Shown piece after piece: positions 17,210 to 29,237 of a stretch of 64,000 bases of DNA. The position numbers and the translations under genes were made by a program. Source of the stretch: Marisediminicola antarctica. Its GTDB lineage: Bacteria; Actinomycetota; Actinomycetes; Actinomycetales; Microbacteriaceae. The notes beneath the pieces were generated by a model. The model saw only the letters and a program-made list of their open reading frames with translations. It was not told where the DNA came from and made no database searches. The stretch covers positions 930,001-994,000 of the forward strand of contig NZ_CP017146.1 of assembly GCF_009930795.1 (NCBI RefSeq), in the 5' to 3' direction. Position 1 is the stretch's first letter, and each line of letters opens with the position of its first letter.

Positions 17210-18115
17210 TCAGGAGCCGCCGCGGGTCTGGAAGATGTTCTTCGCGGGCGGCGGCGACGGGATCGCAGTCGCATCGGTCACGATCGGGGCGCCGGCAATC
17301 CAGTCGGCGAGCTCGCGCCCGGCGATGACCTTCGACGGATGCGGCCCCCCGGCCAGCAGCCGCGGCATCCAGTCGAGCGGAAGCGGCTGGTTCGAGCCGA
17401 CGAGCACCACATTGCCGAAGCGGCGCCCCTTGAGGATCTGCGTCTCGGCCAGCGCGGCGACCTCGCCGACCGCCGAGAGAAGCGTCGCCGCCTGCCCGCG
17501 GGCGAAGGCGAGCCCCGGACCGTCGGCAACGTTCACCGCGACGACGCCACCCGGCGCGAGCAGTGTCGCGACCTCGCTGTAGAACTCGATGCTCGTCACG
17601 TGCGCCGGCGTTCGCGCACCGGAGAACACGTCGACGACGACAAGGTCGGCGCTGCCCCGCAGGCCCGGTGGCAGCTTCTCGACGACCACGCGTGCGTCGC
17701 CGTGCCGCACCCGGATCGATGCCTGCTTCGGCAGCGGGAGCCTGGCGCGCACGAGATCCACGAGCTCCATCTCGAGCTCGATCACCTGCTGCCGCGATCC
17801 GGGCCTCGTCGCGTGGATGTAGCGCGGCAGGGTGAACGCCCCGGCGCCGAGGTGTACCGCCGTGATCGGCTCGCCGGGCATCCCGAGCTGATCGATCACG
17901 TGTCCGATGCGCTGCACGTATTCGAAGAACAGCTCGCTCGGGTCGTCGACGTTGACGTGCGACTGCGGCGTGCCATCGACGATGAGAGTGAACGCGCCCG
18001 GCACCCAGCGATCGGGTTCTATCACGGCGTGGAAGCCGCTGAGCTTCAGGTGGGCGGAGGGGAGATCGGTCACGCTTCGAGGGTCCCACACCCACGCGCT
18101 CACCACGACTACCAT
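17210..18115 (-). CDS. Spermidine synthase-like (fused-type) methyltransferase-fold protein
   Basis: A protein of about 301 residues with a Rossmann fold of the spermidine synthase type: AVHLGAGAFTLPRYIHA as the nucleotide-binding loop, VIELEMELVDLVR with the acidic ribose ligand, and DLVVVDVFSG. The catalytic aspartate pattern of true spermidine synthases is not clear, and a short N-terminal domain precedes the fold. The frame continues far upstream to 19150, but there it is only the antisense of the agmatinase gene. I therefore start at ATG 18115 (GTG 18103 is an option). It is divergent from the agmatinase-family gene with only 6 bases between start codons, so a link to polyamine metabolism is possible. 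Confidence 0.8.
   Translation of the reverse strand: MVVVVSAWVWDPRSVTDLPSAHLKLSGFHAVIEPDRWVPGAFTLIVDGTPQSHVNVDDPSELFFEYVQRIGHVIDQLGMPGEPITAVHLGAGAFTLPRYIHATRPGSRQQVIELEMELVDLVRARLPLPKQASIRVRHGDARVVVEKLPPGLRGSADLVVVDVFSGARTPAHVTSIEFYSEVATLLAPGGVVAVNVADGPGLAFARGQAATLLSAVGEVAALAETQILKGRRFGNVVLVGSNQPLPLDWMPRLLAGGPHPSKVIAGRELADWIAGAPIVTDATAIPSPPPAKNIFQTRGGS
18110..18115 (+). promoter_or_regulatory. Probable -10 box of a leaderless transcript (agmatinase-family gene)
   Basis: TACCAT fits the actinobacterial TAnnnT -10 consensus. It ends 6 bases before the ATG at 18122, so transcription would start at or next to the A of the ATG. There is no ribosome-binding site. The box lies within the first codons of the divergent gene. 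Confidence 0.5.
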
Positions 18116-18121
18116 TCGTGC

Positions 18122-19132
18122 ATGACAGCTCCCAAGCGCGACGTTCCCCCCGGCCTCCGCAAGCAGCTCGACGCGCAGTCCTACGTCGGGCCGGCGACGT
18201 TCGGAATGCGTCCGCTGCTCACCGAGCCGGAGCAGCTCGACGAGTGGCAGCCCGACGTCGCGATCGTCGGAGCCCCGTGGGACGACAACACCACCAACCG
18301 CCCCGGCGCCCGCTTCGGTCCGCGCTCGCTGCGGGCAAACGCCTACGACCCCGGCACCTACCACCTCGACCTCGGCATCGAGATGTTCGACCACCTCGAG
18401 GTCGTCGACTACGGCGACGCCGTCACGAGCCACGGAATGTGGGAGCTCTCGAAGAAGGCCGTGTACGACAGGGTTCAGGATGTCGCCAGCCGCGGCATCG
18501 TGCCCGTCGTCATCGGCGGCGACCACTCGATCACCTGGCCGGCGGCCACGGCCGTCGCCGAGCACCACGGGTACGGCAACGTCGTCATGATCCACTTCGA
18601 CGCGCACGCCGACACCGCGAACATCCTCGAGGGCAACCTCGCGAGCCACGGCACCCCGATGCGGCGCCTGATCGAGTCGGGCGCCATCCCCGGTCCGAAC
18701 TTCATCCAGTGCGGCCTGCGCGGATACTGGCCCGGCGAGGAGGACCAGAAGTGGATGCGCGACAACGGCCTCAAGCACTTCATGATGCAGGAGTTCTGGG
18801 AGCGCGGGGTTCGCCCCGTCATGACCGACGTGATCGCCGCGGCGCGGGAGCGGGCGGATGCTGTGTACCTGTCGATCGACATCGACGTGCTCGATCCGGC
18901 GTTCGCGCCCGCGACCGGAACGCCGGCGCCCGGCGGATTCGCCCCCATCGACCTGCTGCGCGTGGTGCGCCAGATCGTGCTCGAGACGAATGTGATCGCG
19001 ATGGACGTCACCGAGGTCAGCCCGCCGTATGACCACGCCGACGTGACCGTCAACAATGCGCATGGGCTGATCTGGGAGGCGCTCGCCGCGCTCGCCTGGA
19101 AGAAACGGGACGCCGCGCGCTCGGCAATGTGA
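18122..19132 (+). CDS. Agmatinase/guanidino-acid hydrolase family protein (ureohydrolase)
   Basis: A 336-residue arginase-superfamily enzyme with a complete metal site: H135 in GGDHS, D160/H162/D164 in FDAHAD and D253/D255 in SIDIDVLD. It should hydrolyse a guanidino compound to urea and an amine. Agmatine is the default substrate; the long N-terminus and the WDDNTTNRPGARFGPRSLR segment are also seen in guanidinobutyrate- and guanidine-hydrolysing relatives, so specificity stays open. No Shine-Dalgarno sequence precedes the ATG; a leaderless mRNA is likely. Confidence 0.88.
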   Translation: MTAPKRDVPPGLRKQLDAQSYVGPATFGMRPLLTEPEQLDEWQPDVAIVGAPWDDNTTNRPGARFGPRSLRANAYDPGTYHLDLGIEMFDHLEVVDYGDAVTSHGMWELSKKAVYDRVQDVASRGIVPVVIGGDHSITWPAATAVAEHHGYGNVVMIHFDAHADTANILEGNLASHGTPMRRLIESGAIPGPNFIQCGLRGYWPGEEDQKWMRDNGLKHFMMQEFWERGVRPVMTDVIAAARERADAVYLSIDIDVLDPAFAPATGTPAPGGFAPIDLLRVVRQIVLETNVIAMDVTEVSPPYDHADVTVNNAHGLIWEALAALAWKKRDAARSAM

Positions 19133-19438
19133 AATTTGCTCTTGCTTCACCTCGTCGAAGATGATTGAATCTTGATTTAAGATCAGAAATCCACGATCCG
19201 ACAGACGATGTCGCTTACCCGCTTCCGTCTCTGTCTGTCCGAGAAGGCCGTCTCGCCGATGTGACGGCCAGTAGTAACAGCAGATTCGCGCCTCACCCGG
19301 GGTGCCACTGCGCCCCGCCCCAGGCTGCCGACCGACGGTCGTCTGCGCGCGCCGACGCCACCTGTGCGCCGCGCGCGTGCTCCGTCACCGCTGTGGCCCA
19401 GCGGGATATTCGACGCGCCACAAACACAAAGGATGTAC
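19133..19438. other. Gene-free spacer before the SipW-dependent protein gene
   Basis: A 306-base stretch whose first 70 bases are far richer in A and T than the surroundings. It contains the inverted repeat ATCTT-GATTT-AAGAT at 19169-19183, which may be a weak terminator or a regulator site. The rest is GC rich without a credible reading frame. The promoter of the downstream pair probably lies here, but I cannot place it. Confidence 0.4.
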
Positions 19439-20125
19439 ATGTTGAAGAAATTCACCGCACGCGGCACCGCACTCGTCGCCTCAATCGCCCTCCTGGGCGG
19501 TGCGGCCTTCGTCGCATCGGGAACGACCGGCGCCTACTTCAGTGACACCAAGCAGGGAGTCGTCACCGGCAGCATCGGATCCATCGCGGTTGGCACCGCC
19601 GGCGGCTCGGGTGCAGCGGGCCTCGACCTCGCCTTCTCGAAGATGCTCCCCGGCGAGGCGCAGACTGTCAGTGCCAACTACCGCAACACCGGCAATACCG
19701 CGCAGGACGTCTACATCGTGTTCAACAACGCGACGGCGCTGAGCACCTTCAACAACCTCGGGTCGTACGGCGAGGCGCACCTGTCCGCGAACGGAGCCGC
19801 GCTGTTCGACTCGGTGAACCTCAACGATCGCGCCGCCACCTGTGGGACCTTCGCCCCGACCGGATGCTGGCCGCTGAAGTCCCAGTACCTGCTGGCCAGC
19901 AACGTGCCGGTCAACGGCACAGGGACGGTGTCGTTGACATTCAACTACGCCAGCAAGATGAAGGGCGCACCCGCGGCCTTCAACTCCTATCCGGCATCGA
20001 CGCAGCAGTACTCCGACACGCTCAACTCGAGCGACCAGACGACGGTCAAGGCCGCGGATGGCGCGGGCACCGGTCTGCCGTACCAGATCGTCGCCACCCA
20101 GCTGGGAGTCGCGCCCGGCCAGTAG
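19439..20125 (+). CDS. SipW-dependent (TasA/camelysin-like) secreted surface protein
   Basis: A protein of about 228 residues. A signal peptide of roughly 28 residues is followed by TGAYFSDT, the hallmark of SipW-dependent TasA/CalY-type proteins. The mature part is beta-rich with two cysteines (ATCGTFAPTGCW) that could form a disulfide. ATG at 19439 has AAAGG 6 bases upstream; the frame is open from 19364 but earlier starts lack one. Relatives in Bacillus form fibres of the biofilm matrix; whether this one does is inference. The processing peptidase is the next gene. Confidence 0.85.
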   Translation: MLKKFTARGTALVASIALLGGAAFVASGTTGAYFSDTKQGVVTGSIGSIAVGTAGGSGAAGLDLAFSKMLPGEAQTVSANYRNTGNTAQDVYIVFNNATALSTFNNLGSYGEAHLSANGAALFDSVNLNDRAATCGTFAPTGCWPLKSQYLLASNVPVNGTGTVSLTFNYASKMKGAPAAFNSYPASTQQYSDTLNSSDQTTVKAADGAGTGLPYQIVATQLGVAPGQ

Positions 20126-20136
20126 CAGGCCCGGGT

Positions 20137-20168
20137 GGGGTGTCGCGGCCGGCTGGTCGCGGCACCCC
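20137..20168 (+). terminator. Hairpin between surface protein and signal peptidase genes
   Basis: Fourteen-base arms (20137-20150 and 20155-20168, two mismatches) with a 4-base loop and no T-tract. It follows the stop of the abundant structural gene and precedes the peptidase gene, so it probably lowers expression of the peptidase relative to its substrate. Confidence 0.55.
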
Positions 20169-20213
20169 GCCATTCCCGAAAACCTGAATGCGGGCAACTG
20201 AACGGAGAACCCA

Positions 20214-20693
20214 GTGCGCAGACGCAACCTTGTCGTGTCGCTGCTGCTCGTCGCGGCCGCCCTCGCGGTGTTCGCGTTTGTTGCCTCCGGCCAGTTCCCC
20301 TACCGTGCTTACGCCGTGCTCACCGGGTCGATGGACCCCACCTTCGCGTCGAAGAGCCTCGTCGTCGTGCTCGAGGACGACTATCGCGCCGGTCAGCCCA
20401 TCACTTTCGAGCACAATGGCGCACTCGTCACCCACCGGCTCGTCACGGTGAACCCGGATGGCTCGGCGACGACGAAGGGGGACGCGAATGCAACAGTCGA
20501 CCCGTGGACCGTTCCCGCCGAAGCGATCGTCGGCGGGGTGGTGGCCGCAGTGCCCGAGCTGGGGTACTGGCTGGTCTACCTGAGGAACCCGGTCGGCCTG
20601 GTGTCCCTGGGGCTCAGCGCGCTCGTCTGCTGGCAGATCTGGTCCCTGGCGGGCACCCCGACGCGCGACCCGCACCACCCCTCCACACGCTGA
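20214..20693 (+). CDS. sipW: Signal peptidase I of the SipW (ER) type
   Basis: A 159-residue membrane protein with an N-terminal transmembrane segment (residues 5-25), catalytic S39 in LTGSMDP, H74 in VTHRLV and D90 in TKGDAN, and a C-terminal transmembrane segment around 105-130. The Ser-His-Asp arrangement is that of archaeal/eukaryotic and SipW peptidases, not the Ser-Lys LepB type. GTG at 20214 follows GGAGA at 6 bases. It should cleave the surface protein encoded just upstream. Confidence 0.88.
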   Translation: MRRRNLVVSLLLVAAALAVFAFVASGQFPYRAYAVLTGSMDPTFASKSLVVVLEDDYRAGQPITFEHNGALVTHRLVTVNPDGSATTKGDANATVDPWTVPAEAIVGGVVAAVPELGYWLVYLRNPVGLVSLGLSALVCWQIWSLAGTPTRDPHHPSTR

Positions 20694-20742
20694 GAGTTCG
20701 CAGTGCTTATAACCGATTCCGGGAATCAGGTCAAGAAACGAG

Positions 20743-20772
20743 TGGACACGGCGCGCCAAAAGGGCCTATGCT
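20743..20772 (+). promoter_or_regulatory. Promoter of rpoB-rpoC
   Basis: TGGACA (20743-20748), an 18-base spacer and TATGCT (20767-20772) fit a housekeeping sigma promoter. The predicted start near 20779 gives a leader of about 130 bases before rpoB. Confidence 0.6.
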
Positions 20773-20911
20773 GGATCCTTGCGCTTCCAGTACCCCACGC
20801 CTTCATATTGCGGTCGGCATTGCCTGTACGAACACGTTTCTTACAGCCATCCTGCGAAGCAACAATCACACCGACTGTAACTGGCCCGACGGCCCACCGG
20901 AGGTTATTTCC

Positions 20912-23900
20912 TTGGCTGCTGCGAAAAACGCAACCACCAGCAATTCACTCAAGAACGGACGCACCGCATCGCGTCTCTCGTTCGCCAAGATCAGCGACAA
21001 CCTGACGGTTCCCGATCTGCTCGCGCTGCAGACCGAGAGCTTCGACTGGCTTGTCGGCAACGACCTGTGGAAGACGCGCGTCACCGACGCGCAGGCCGCC
21101 GGTCGCCAGGATCTTCCGACCCGGAGCGGACTCGAGGAGATCTTCGAGGAGATTTCCCCCATCGAGGACCTCGGCGAGACGATGCAGCTCTCCTTCGCCA
21201 AGCCCGAGCTCGAGCCGGAGAAGTACACGATCGACGAGTGCAAGGAGCGCGGCAAGACCTATTCCGCTCCTCTCTACGTCGAGGCCGAGTTCATGAACCA
21301 CCTCACGGGTGAGATCAAGACTCAGACGGTCTTCATGGGTGACTTCCCCCTCATGACCGAAAAGGGAACGTTCATCATCAACGGCACCGAGCGTGTCGTC
21401 GTTTCGCAGCTGGTGCGTAGCCCCGGCGTGTACTTCGACCGCGCGCAGGAGAAGACGTCCGACAAGGACATCTACTCCGCCCGCATCATCCCGAGCCGCG
21501 GTGCGTGGCTCGAGTTCGAGATCGACAAGCGCGACCAGGTCGGCGTTCGCATCGACCGCAAGCGCAAGCAGTCGGTCACCGTGTTCCTCAAGGCCCTCGG
21601 CCTGACCAGCGAAGAGATCATGGAGGAGTTCAAGGGCTTCGCCTCGATCGAGCTCACCCTCGAGAAGGACAACATCCTGACCAAGGATGAGGCGCTCAAG
21701 GACATCTACCGCAAGCTCCGTCCGGGAGAGCAGGTTGCTGCCGAGGCCGCGCGTGCGCTCCTCGACAACTTCTACTTCAACTCCAAGCGCTACGACCTCG
21801 CGAAGGTTGGTCGCTACAAGATCAACCGCAAGCTCGGTATCGAAGCCGCGCTGTCCGACTCGGTCCTGACCGTCTCCGACATCATCGCGACGATCAAGTA
21901 CCTCGTCTCGCTGCACGACGAGCGCAAGACCATCGAGGGCGTCCGCGAGGGCAAGGCTGTCGACATCCGTCTCGACATCGACGACATCGACCACTTCGGC
22001 AACCGTCGCATCCGCGCCGTCGGAGAGCTCATCCAGAACCAGGTGCGCACCGGCCTGTCCCGCATGGAGCGCGTCGTTCGCGAGCGCATGACCACGCAGG
22101 ACATCGAAGCGATCACCCCGCAGACCCTGATCAACGTGCGCCCCGTCGTCGCCGCGATCAAGGAGTTCTTCGGCACGTCGCAGCTCAGCCAGTTCATGGA
22201 CCAGAACAACCCGCTCGCGGGCCTGACCCACAAGCGTCGCCTCTCGGCCCTCGGGCCCGGCGGTCTGTCGCGTGAGCGCGCCGGCGTCGAGGTTCGAGAC
22301 GTCCACCCCTCGCACTACGGCCGCATGTGCCCGATCGAGACCCCGGAAGGCCCGAACATCGGCCTGATCGGTTCGCTCGCCTCGTTCGCTCGCATCAATG
22401 CGTTTGGCTTCATCGAGACCCCGTACCGTCGCGTCGTCGGCGGCAAGGTCACGACCGACATCGACTACCTCACCGCGAGTGAGGAAGACGAGTTCGTCGT
22501 CGCGCAGGCCAACGCCCCGCTGACCAAGGACAGCCACTTCGCCGACCCCCGCGTGCTCGCACGTAAGAAGGGTGGAGAGGTCGACCTCATCCCGGTCGAG
22601 GACATCGGCTACATGGATGTCTCGCCGCGCCAGATGGTGTCGGTCGCGACCTCGCTCATCCCGTTCCTCGAGCACGACGATGCGAACCGCGCCCTCATGG
22701 GTGCGAACATGCAGCGCCAGGCTGTCCCGCTGCTGCGCAGTGAGAGCCCGCTCGTCGGAACCGGCATGGAGGGCTACGCGGCCATCGACGCCGGCGACGT
22801 GCTCACCGCCGAGAAGGCCGGAGTCGTCTCCGAGGTCTCCGCCGACGTCGTCACCGTCATGCTCGACGAGGGTGGCACCAAGGACTACTACCTGCGCAAG
22901 TTCGACCGCTCCAACCAGGGCACGAGCTACAACCACCGCGTCATTGTCAGCGCGGGTGACCGCGTCGAGATCGGCGAGGTCCTCGCCGACGGTCCCGCGA
23001 CCGAGAACGGCGAGCTCGCGCTCGGCAAGAACCTCCTCGTGGCGTTCATGTCGTGGGAGGGCTACAACTTCGAGGACGCGATCATCCTGAGCCAGAACCT
23101 GGTGAAGGACGACGTGCTGTCGTCGATCCACATCGAAGAATATGAAGTGGATGCCCGCGACACGAAGCTCGGCAAGGAAGAGATCACTCGCGACCTGCCG
23201 AACGTCTCCCCGGAGCTGCTCGCAGACCTCGACGAGCGCGGCATCATCCGTATCGGCGCCGAGGTCCGCCCCGGCGACATCCTCGTCGGCAAGGTCACGC
23301 CGAAGGGCGAGACCGAGCTGAGTGCCGAGGAGCGCCTGCTGCGCGCGATCTTCAACGAGAAGAGCCGCGAAGTGCGCGATACGTCACTCAAGGTTCCCCA
23401 CGGCGAGCAGGGCACGATCATCGCCGTCAAGGAGTTCAACACCGAGAACGACGATGAGCTCGGCTCGGGCGTCAACCAGCGCGTTGTCGTCTACATCGCC
23501 CAGAAGCGCAAGATCACCGAGGGTGACAAGCTCGCCGGTCGTCACGGCAACAAGGGCGTCATCTCCCGCATCCTGCCGGTCGAGGACATGCCGTTCCTCG
23601 CCGACGGAACCCCCGTCGACATCGTCCTGAACCCGCTGGGTATCCCCGGACGAATGAACTTCGGCCAGGTTCTCGAGACTCACCTCGGGTGGGTCGCGAA
23701 GCAGGGCTGGGAGGTCGAGGGCAAGCCAGAGTGGGCCGCGAACCTTCCGGAAGAGGCGTTCTCCGCCGCTCCCGGCACGAAGGTCGCCACCCCGGTGTTC
23801 GACGGCGCGCTGGAGGCCGAGATCGAAGGCCTTCTGGACTCGACGACGCTCACCCGCGACGGCGACCGCCTGATCGACTCGTCCGGAAAGGCCCGTCTGT

Positions 23901-24403
23901 TCGACGGCCGTTCCGGTGAGCCGTTCCCGCAGCCCGTGGCAGTCGGATACATGTACATCCTCAAGCTGCACCACCTCGTCGACGACAAGATCCACGCTCG
24001 CTCGACCGGACCGTACTCGATGATCACGCAGCAGCCGCTGGGTGGTAAGGCACAGTTCGGTGGACAGCGCTTCGGAGAGATGGAGGTCTGGGCCCTCGAG
24101 GCCTATGGCGCCGCCTACGCACTCCAGGAGCTGCTCACGATCAAGTCCGACGACATCCTCGGCCGCGTCAAGGTGTACGAGGCGATCGTCAAGGGCGAGA
24201 ACATCCAGGAGCCCGGCATTCCGGAAAGCTTCAAGGTTCTGATCAAGGAGATGCAGTCGCTGTGCCTGAACGTCGAGGTCCTCTCGGCCGACGGCAGCGC
24301 GGTGAGCCTGCGCGACACGGACGACGAGGTCTTCCGTGCCGCAGAGGAACTCGGCATCAACATCTCCACCAGGTTCGAGAACTCGTCCATCGACGACATC
24401 TAA
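20912..24403 (+). CDS. rpoB: DNA-directed RNA polymerase subunit beta
   Basis: A protein of 1163 residues that forms one jaw of the RNA polymerase core. I start it at TTG 20912 ((M)AAAKNATTS), which has GGAGG 8 bases upstream; the frame is open much further upstream but has no other signal. The rifampicin-binding region is visible and wild type ([27 protein letters not shown]), and the C-terminal [18 protein letters not shown] region that contacts beta-prime is intact. It is followed after 47 bases by rpoC, as in nearly all bacteria. Confidence 0.98.
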   Translation: MAAAKNATTSNSLKNGRTASRLSFAKISDNLTVPDLLALQTESFDWLVGNDLWKTRVTDAQAAGRQDLPTRSGLEEIFEEISPIEDLGETMQLSFAKPELEPEKYTIDECKERGKTYSAPLYVEAEFMNHLTGEIKTQTVFMGDFPLMTEKGTFIINGTERVVVSQLVRSPGVYFDRAQEKTSDKDIYSARIIPSRGAWLEFEIDKRDQVGVRIDRKRKQSVTVFLKALGLTSEEIMEEFKGFASIELTLEKDNILTKDEALKDIYRKLRPGEQVAAEAARALLDNFYFNSKRYDLAKVGRYKINRKLGIEAALSDSVLTVSDIIATIKYLVSLHDERKTIEGVREGKAVDIRLDIDDIDHFGNRRIRAVGELIQNQVRTGLSRMERVVRERMTTQDIEAITPQTLINVRPVVAAIKEFFGTSQLSQFMDQNNPLAGLTHKRRLSALGPGGLSRERAGVEVRDVHPSHYGRMCPIETPEGPNIGLIGSLASFARINAFGFIETPYRRVVGGKVTTDIDYLTASEEDEFVVAQANAPLTKDSHFADPRVLARKKGGEVDLIPVEDIGYMDVSPRQMVSVATSLIPFLEHDDANRALMGANMQRQAVPLLRSESPLVGTGMEGYAAIDAGDVLTAEKAGVVSEVSADVVTVMLDEGGTKDYYLRKFDRSNQGTSYNHRVIVSAGDRVEIGEVLADGPATENGELALGKNLLVAFMSWEGYNFEDAIILSQNLVKDDVLSSIHIEEYEVDARDTKLGKEEITRDLPNVSPELLADLDERGIIRIGAEVRPGDILVGKVTPKGETELSAEERLLRAIFNEKSREVRDTSLKVPHGEQGTIIAVKEFNTENDDELGSGVNQRVVVYIAQKRKITEGDKLAGRHGNKGVISRILPVEDMPFLADGTPVDIVLNPLGIPGRMNFGQVLETHLGWVAKQGWEVEGKPEWAANLPEEAFSAAPGTKVATPVFDGALEAEIEGLLDSTTLTRDGDRLIDSSGKARLFDGRSGEPFPQPVAVGYMYILKLHHLVDDKIHARSTGPYSMITQQPLGGKAQFGGQRFGEMEVWALEAYGAAYALQELLTIKSDDILGRVKVYEAIVKGENIQEPGIPESFKVLIKEMQSLCLNVEVLSADGSAVSLRDTDDEVFRAAEELGINISTRFENSSIDDI

Positions 24404-24450
24404 AACCCGGCCCGATAAAGACTTTCGTTTTCCAAGGAAAGAAGTAAACA

Positions 24451-28332
<3,882 letters not shown>

Positions 28333-28350
28333 CCAGTAGTTAGCACCACA

Positions 28351-28382
28351 AAGGGCCCCCGCAGAACTGCGGGGGCCTTTTG
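28351..28382 (+). terminator. Rho-independent terminator of rpoB-rpoC
   Basis: Eleven-base perfect arms (28354-28364 and 28367-28377, GGCCCCCGCAG with CTGCGGGGGCC) are followed by TTTT. It is a textbook terminator for the polymerase operon. Confidence 0.9.
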
Positions 28383-28682
28383 CGTCGGCAGAGCAGCGCG
28401 CTCAGGCGTCTCTGCTGGTTGAGCAGCGCGCTCTGGCGTGCGTGTCGAGACCGAGCGGGCTGGTCGAGCAGTGCGATCTGGCGTGCGTGTCGAAACCGAG
28501 CGGGCTGGTCGAGCAGCGCGCTCTGGGGTGCGTGTCGAAACACTCGGCTGACTGCGCGGGCCGCGGGCGGCGGGCGGCCGGCCGCGGGCGGCGGGCGGCG
28601 GGCGGCCGGGTCGAAATCCGGTCAAGGCTGCCCGTGACGTAGGGCGCGCGTGTCGCTGGATGCTGCTGCCCCGAAACATCGC

Positions 28683-28740
28683 CGAGTACGCTGTAGTGGT
28701 CGTTGGGGTGGTCGGTTCAGCGACCACTACTCCGTTGTCG
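28683..28740. repeat. 58-nt palindromic element, copy 1
   Basis: Twenty-base arms, left CGAGTACGCTGTAGTGGTCG and right CGACCACTACTCCGTTGTCG, around an 18-base loop. The same size and geometry recur at 28907-28964 and 54053-54110. Confidence 0.8.
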
Positions 28741-28906
28741 GCGAGTGGTTGGTAGAACTTCTGCTGGTTGAGCTGCGCGCTCTGGCGCGCGTGTCGAACC
28801 ACTCGGCTGAGTGCGCGGGCCGCGGGCGGCCGGGTCGAAATCCGGTCAAGGCTGCCCGTGACGTAGGGCGCGCGTGTCGCTGGAGGCTGCCGCGGCGAAA
28901 TATCGC

Positions 28907-28964
28907 CGAGTACGCAGTAGTGGTTGTTGGGGTGCTCGGTTCAGCGACCACTACTCCGTATTCG
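28907..28964. repeat. 58-nt palindromic element, copy 2
   Basis: Twenty-base arms, left CGAGTACGCAGTAGTGGTTG and right CGACCACTACTCCGTATTCG, around an 18-base loop. It lies in the second large tandem unit of this spacer. Confidence 0.8.
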
Positions 28965-29155
28965 GCGGGTGGTTGGTAGAACTTCTGCTGGTTGAGCTGT
29001 GCGCTCTGCCGCGCGTGTCGAAACCGAGCGTGCTGTGTGGGTTTCGACACGGTCGCTGCTCAACCTGCTCAACCTGCTCAACCTGCTCAACCTGCGTACC
29101 CCCACCTTGCGGGTATGGTGCCGAACCCGTGCAACCGGTTAGCTAGTGACTCCGG

Positions 29156-29226
29156 TGGGTATACACGCACATTGTCCCCCGATGCTGACGCCAGACCCGA
29201 ATCCTGGCGGGGCTGAATGATACCCA
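29156..29226 (+). promoter_or_regulatory. Structured leader in front of pilB (possible RNA regulator)
   Basis: TGGGTAT (29156-29162) can pair with ATACCCA (29220-29226), closing a domain that contains an internal hairpin CGCCAG/CTGGCG (29189-29194 and 29204-29209). The 3' arm ends where the ribosome-binding site AAGGGGGG (29226-29233) of the GTG start at 29238 begins. This layout could control pilB translation. No known riboswitch class fits. Confidence 0.35.
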
Positions 29227-29237
29227 AGGGGGGTCCT

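Larger units (their letters stand above)
28383..29237. repeat. Repeat-rich spacer between rpoC and the pilus genes
   Basis: No credible gene is visible in 855 bases. Three tandem 45-bp copies of a GGT(T/C)GAGCAG...GTGTCGAAACC-type unit start at 28415, 28460 and 28505. A larger unit at 28505-28763 is repeated at 28764-28987, with a third start at 28988. Each large unit carries one 58-nt palindromic element. An inverted copy of the GGTTGAGCAG element lies at 29040-29065, and CTGCTCAAC is repeated four times at 29056-29091. The last 80 bases form a structured leader of pilB. Confidence 0.75.

Noticed and set aside
17210-19150. 646-residue fusion protein on the minus strand
   Set aside because: The first 345 codons are antisense to the agmatinase-family gene; only the part from 18115 has the spermidine-synthase-like fold.
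19364-19438. N-terminal extension of the SipW-dependent protein
   Set aside because: An upstream start would place the signal peptide inside the protein, and only ATG 19439 has a ribosome-binding site.
22141-22270. Rifampicin resistance mutation in rpoB
   Set aside because: The resistance-determining region reads as wild type at the classical Asp, His and Ser positions.
20945-23131. 728-codon minus-strand frame
   Set aside because: Antisense shadow of rpoB with biased Leu/Asp/Val composition typical of such shadows.
28505-28987. Possible CRISPR array
   Set aside because: Only two large units of unequal length with conserved, not unique, inner sequence; no cas genes nearby.
29160-29226. Cyclic di-GMP-I riboswitch before pilB
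   Set aside because: CACGCACA and GACGC match parts of the consensus, but the spacing is too short and the GNRA tetraloop and receptor are not found.
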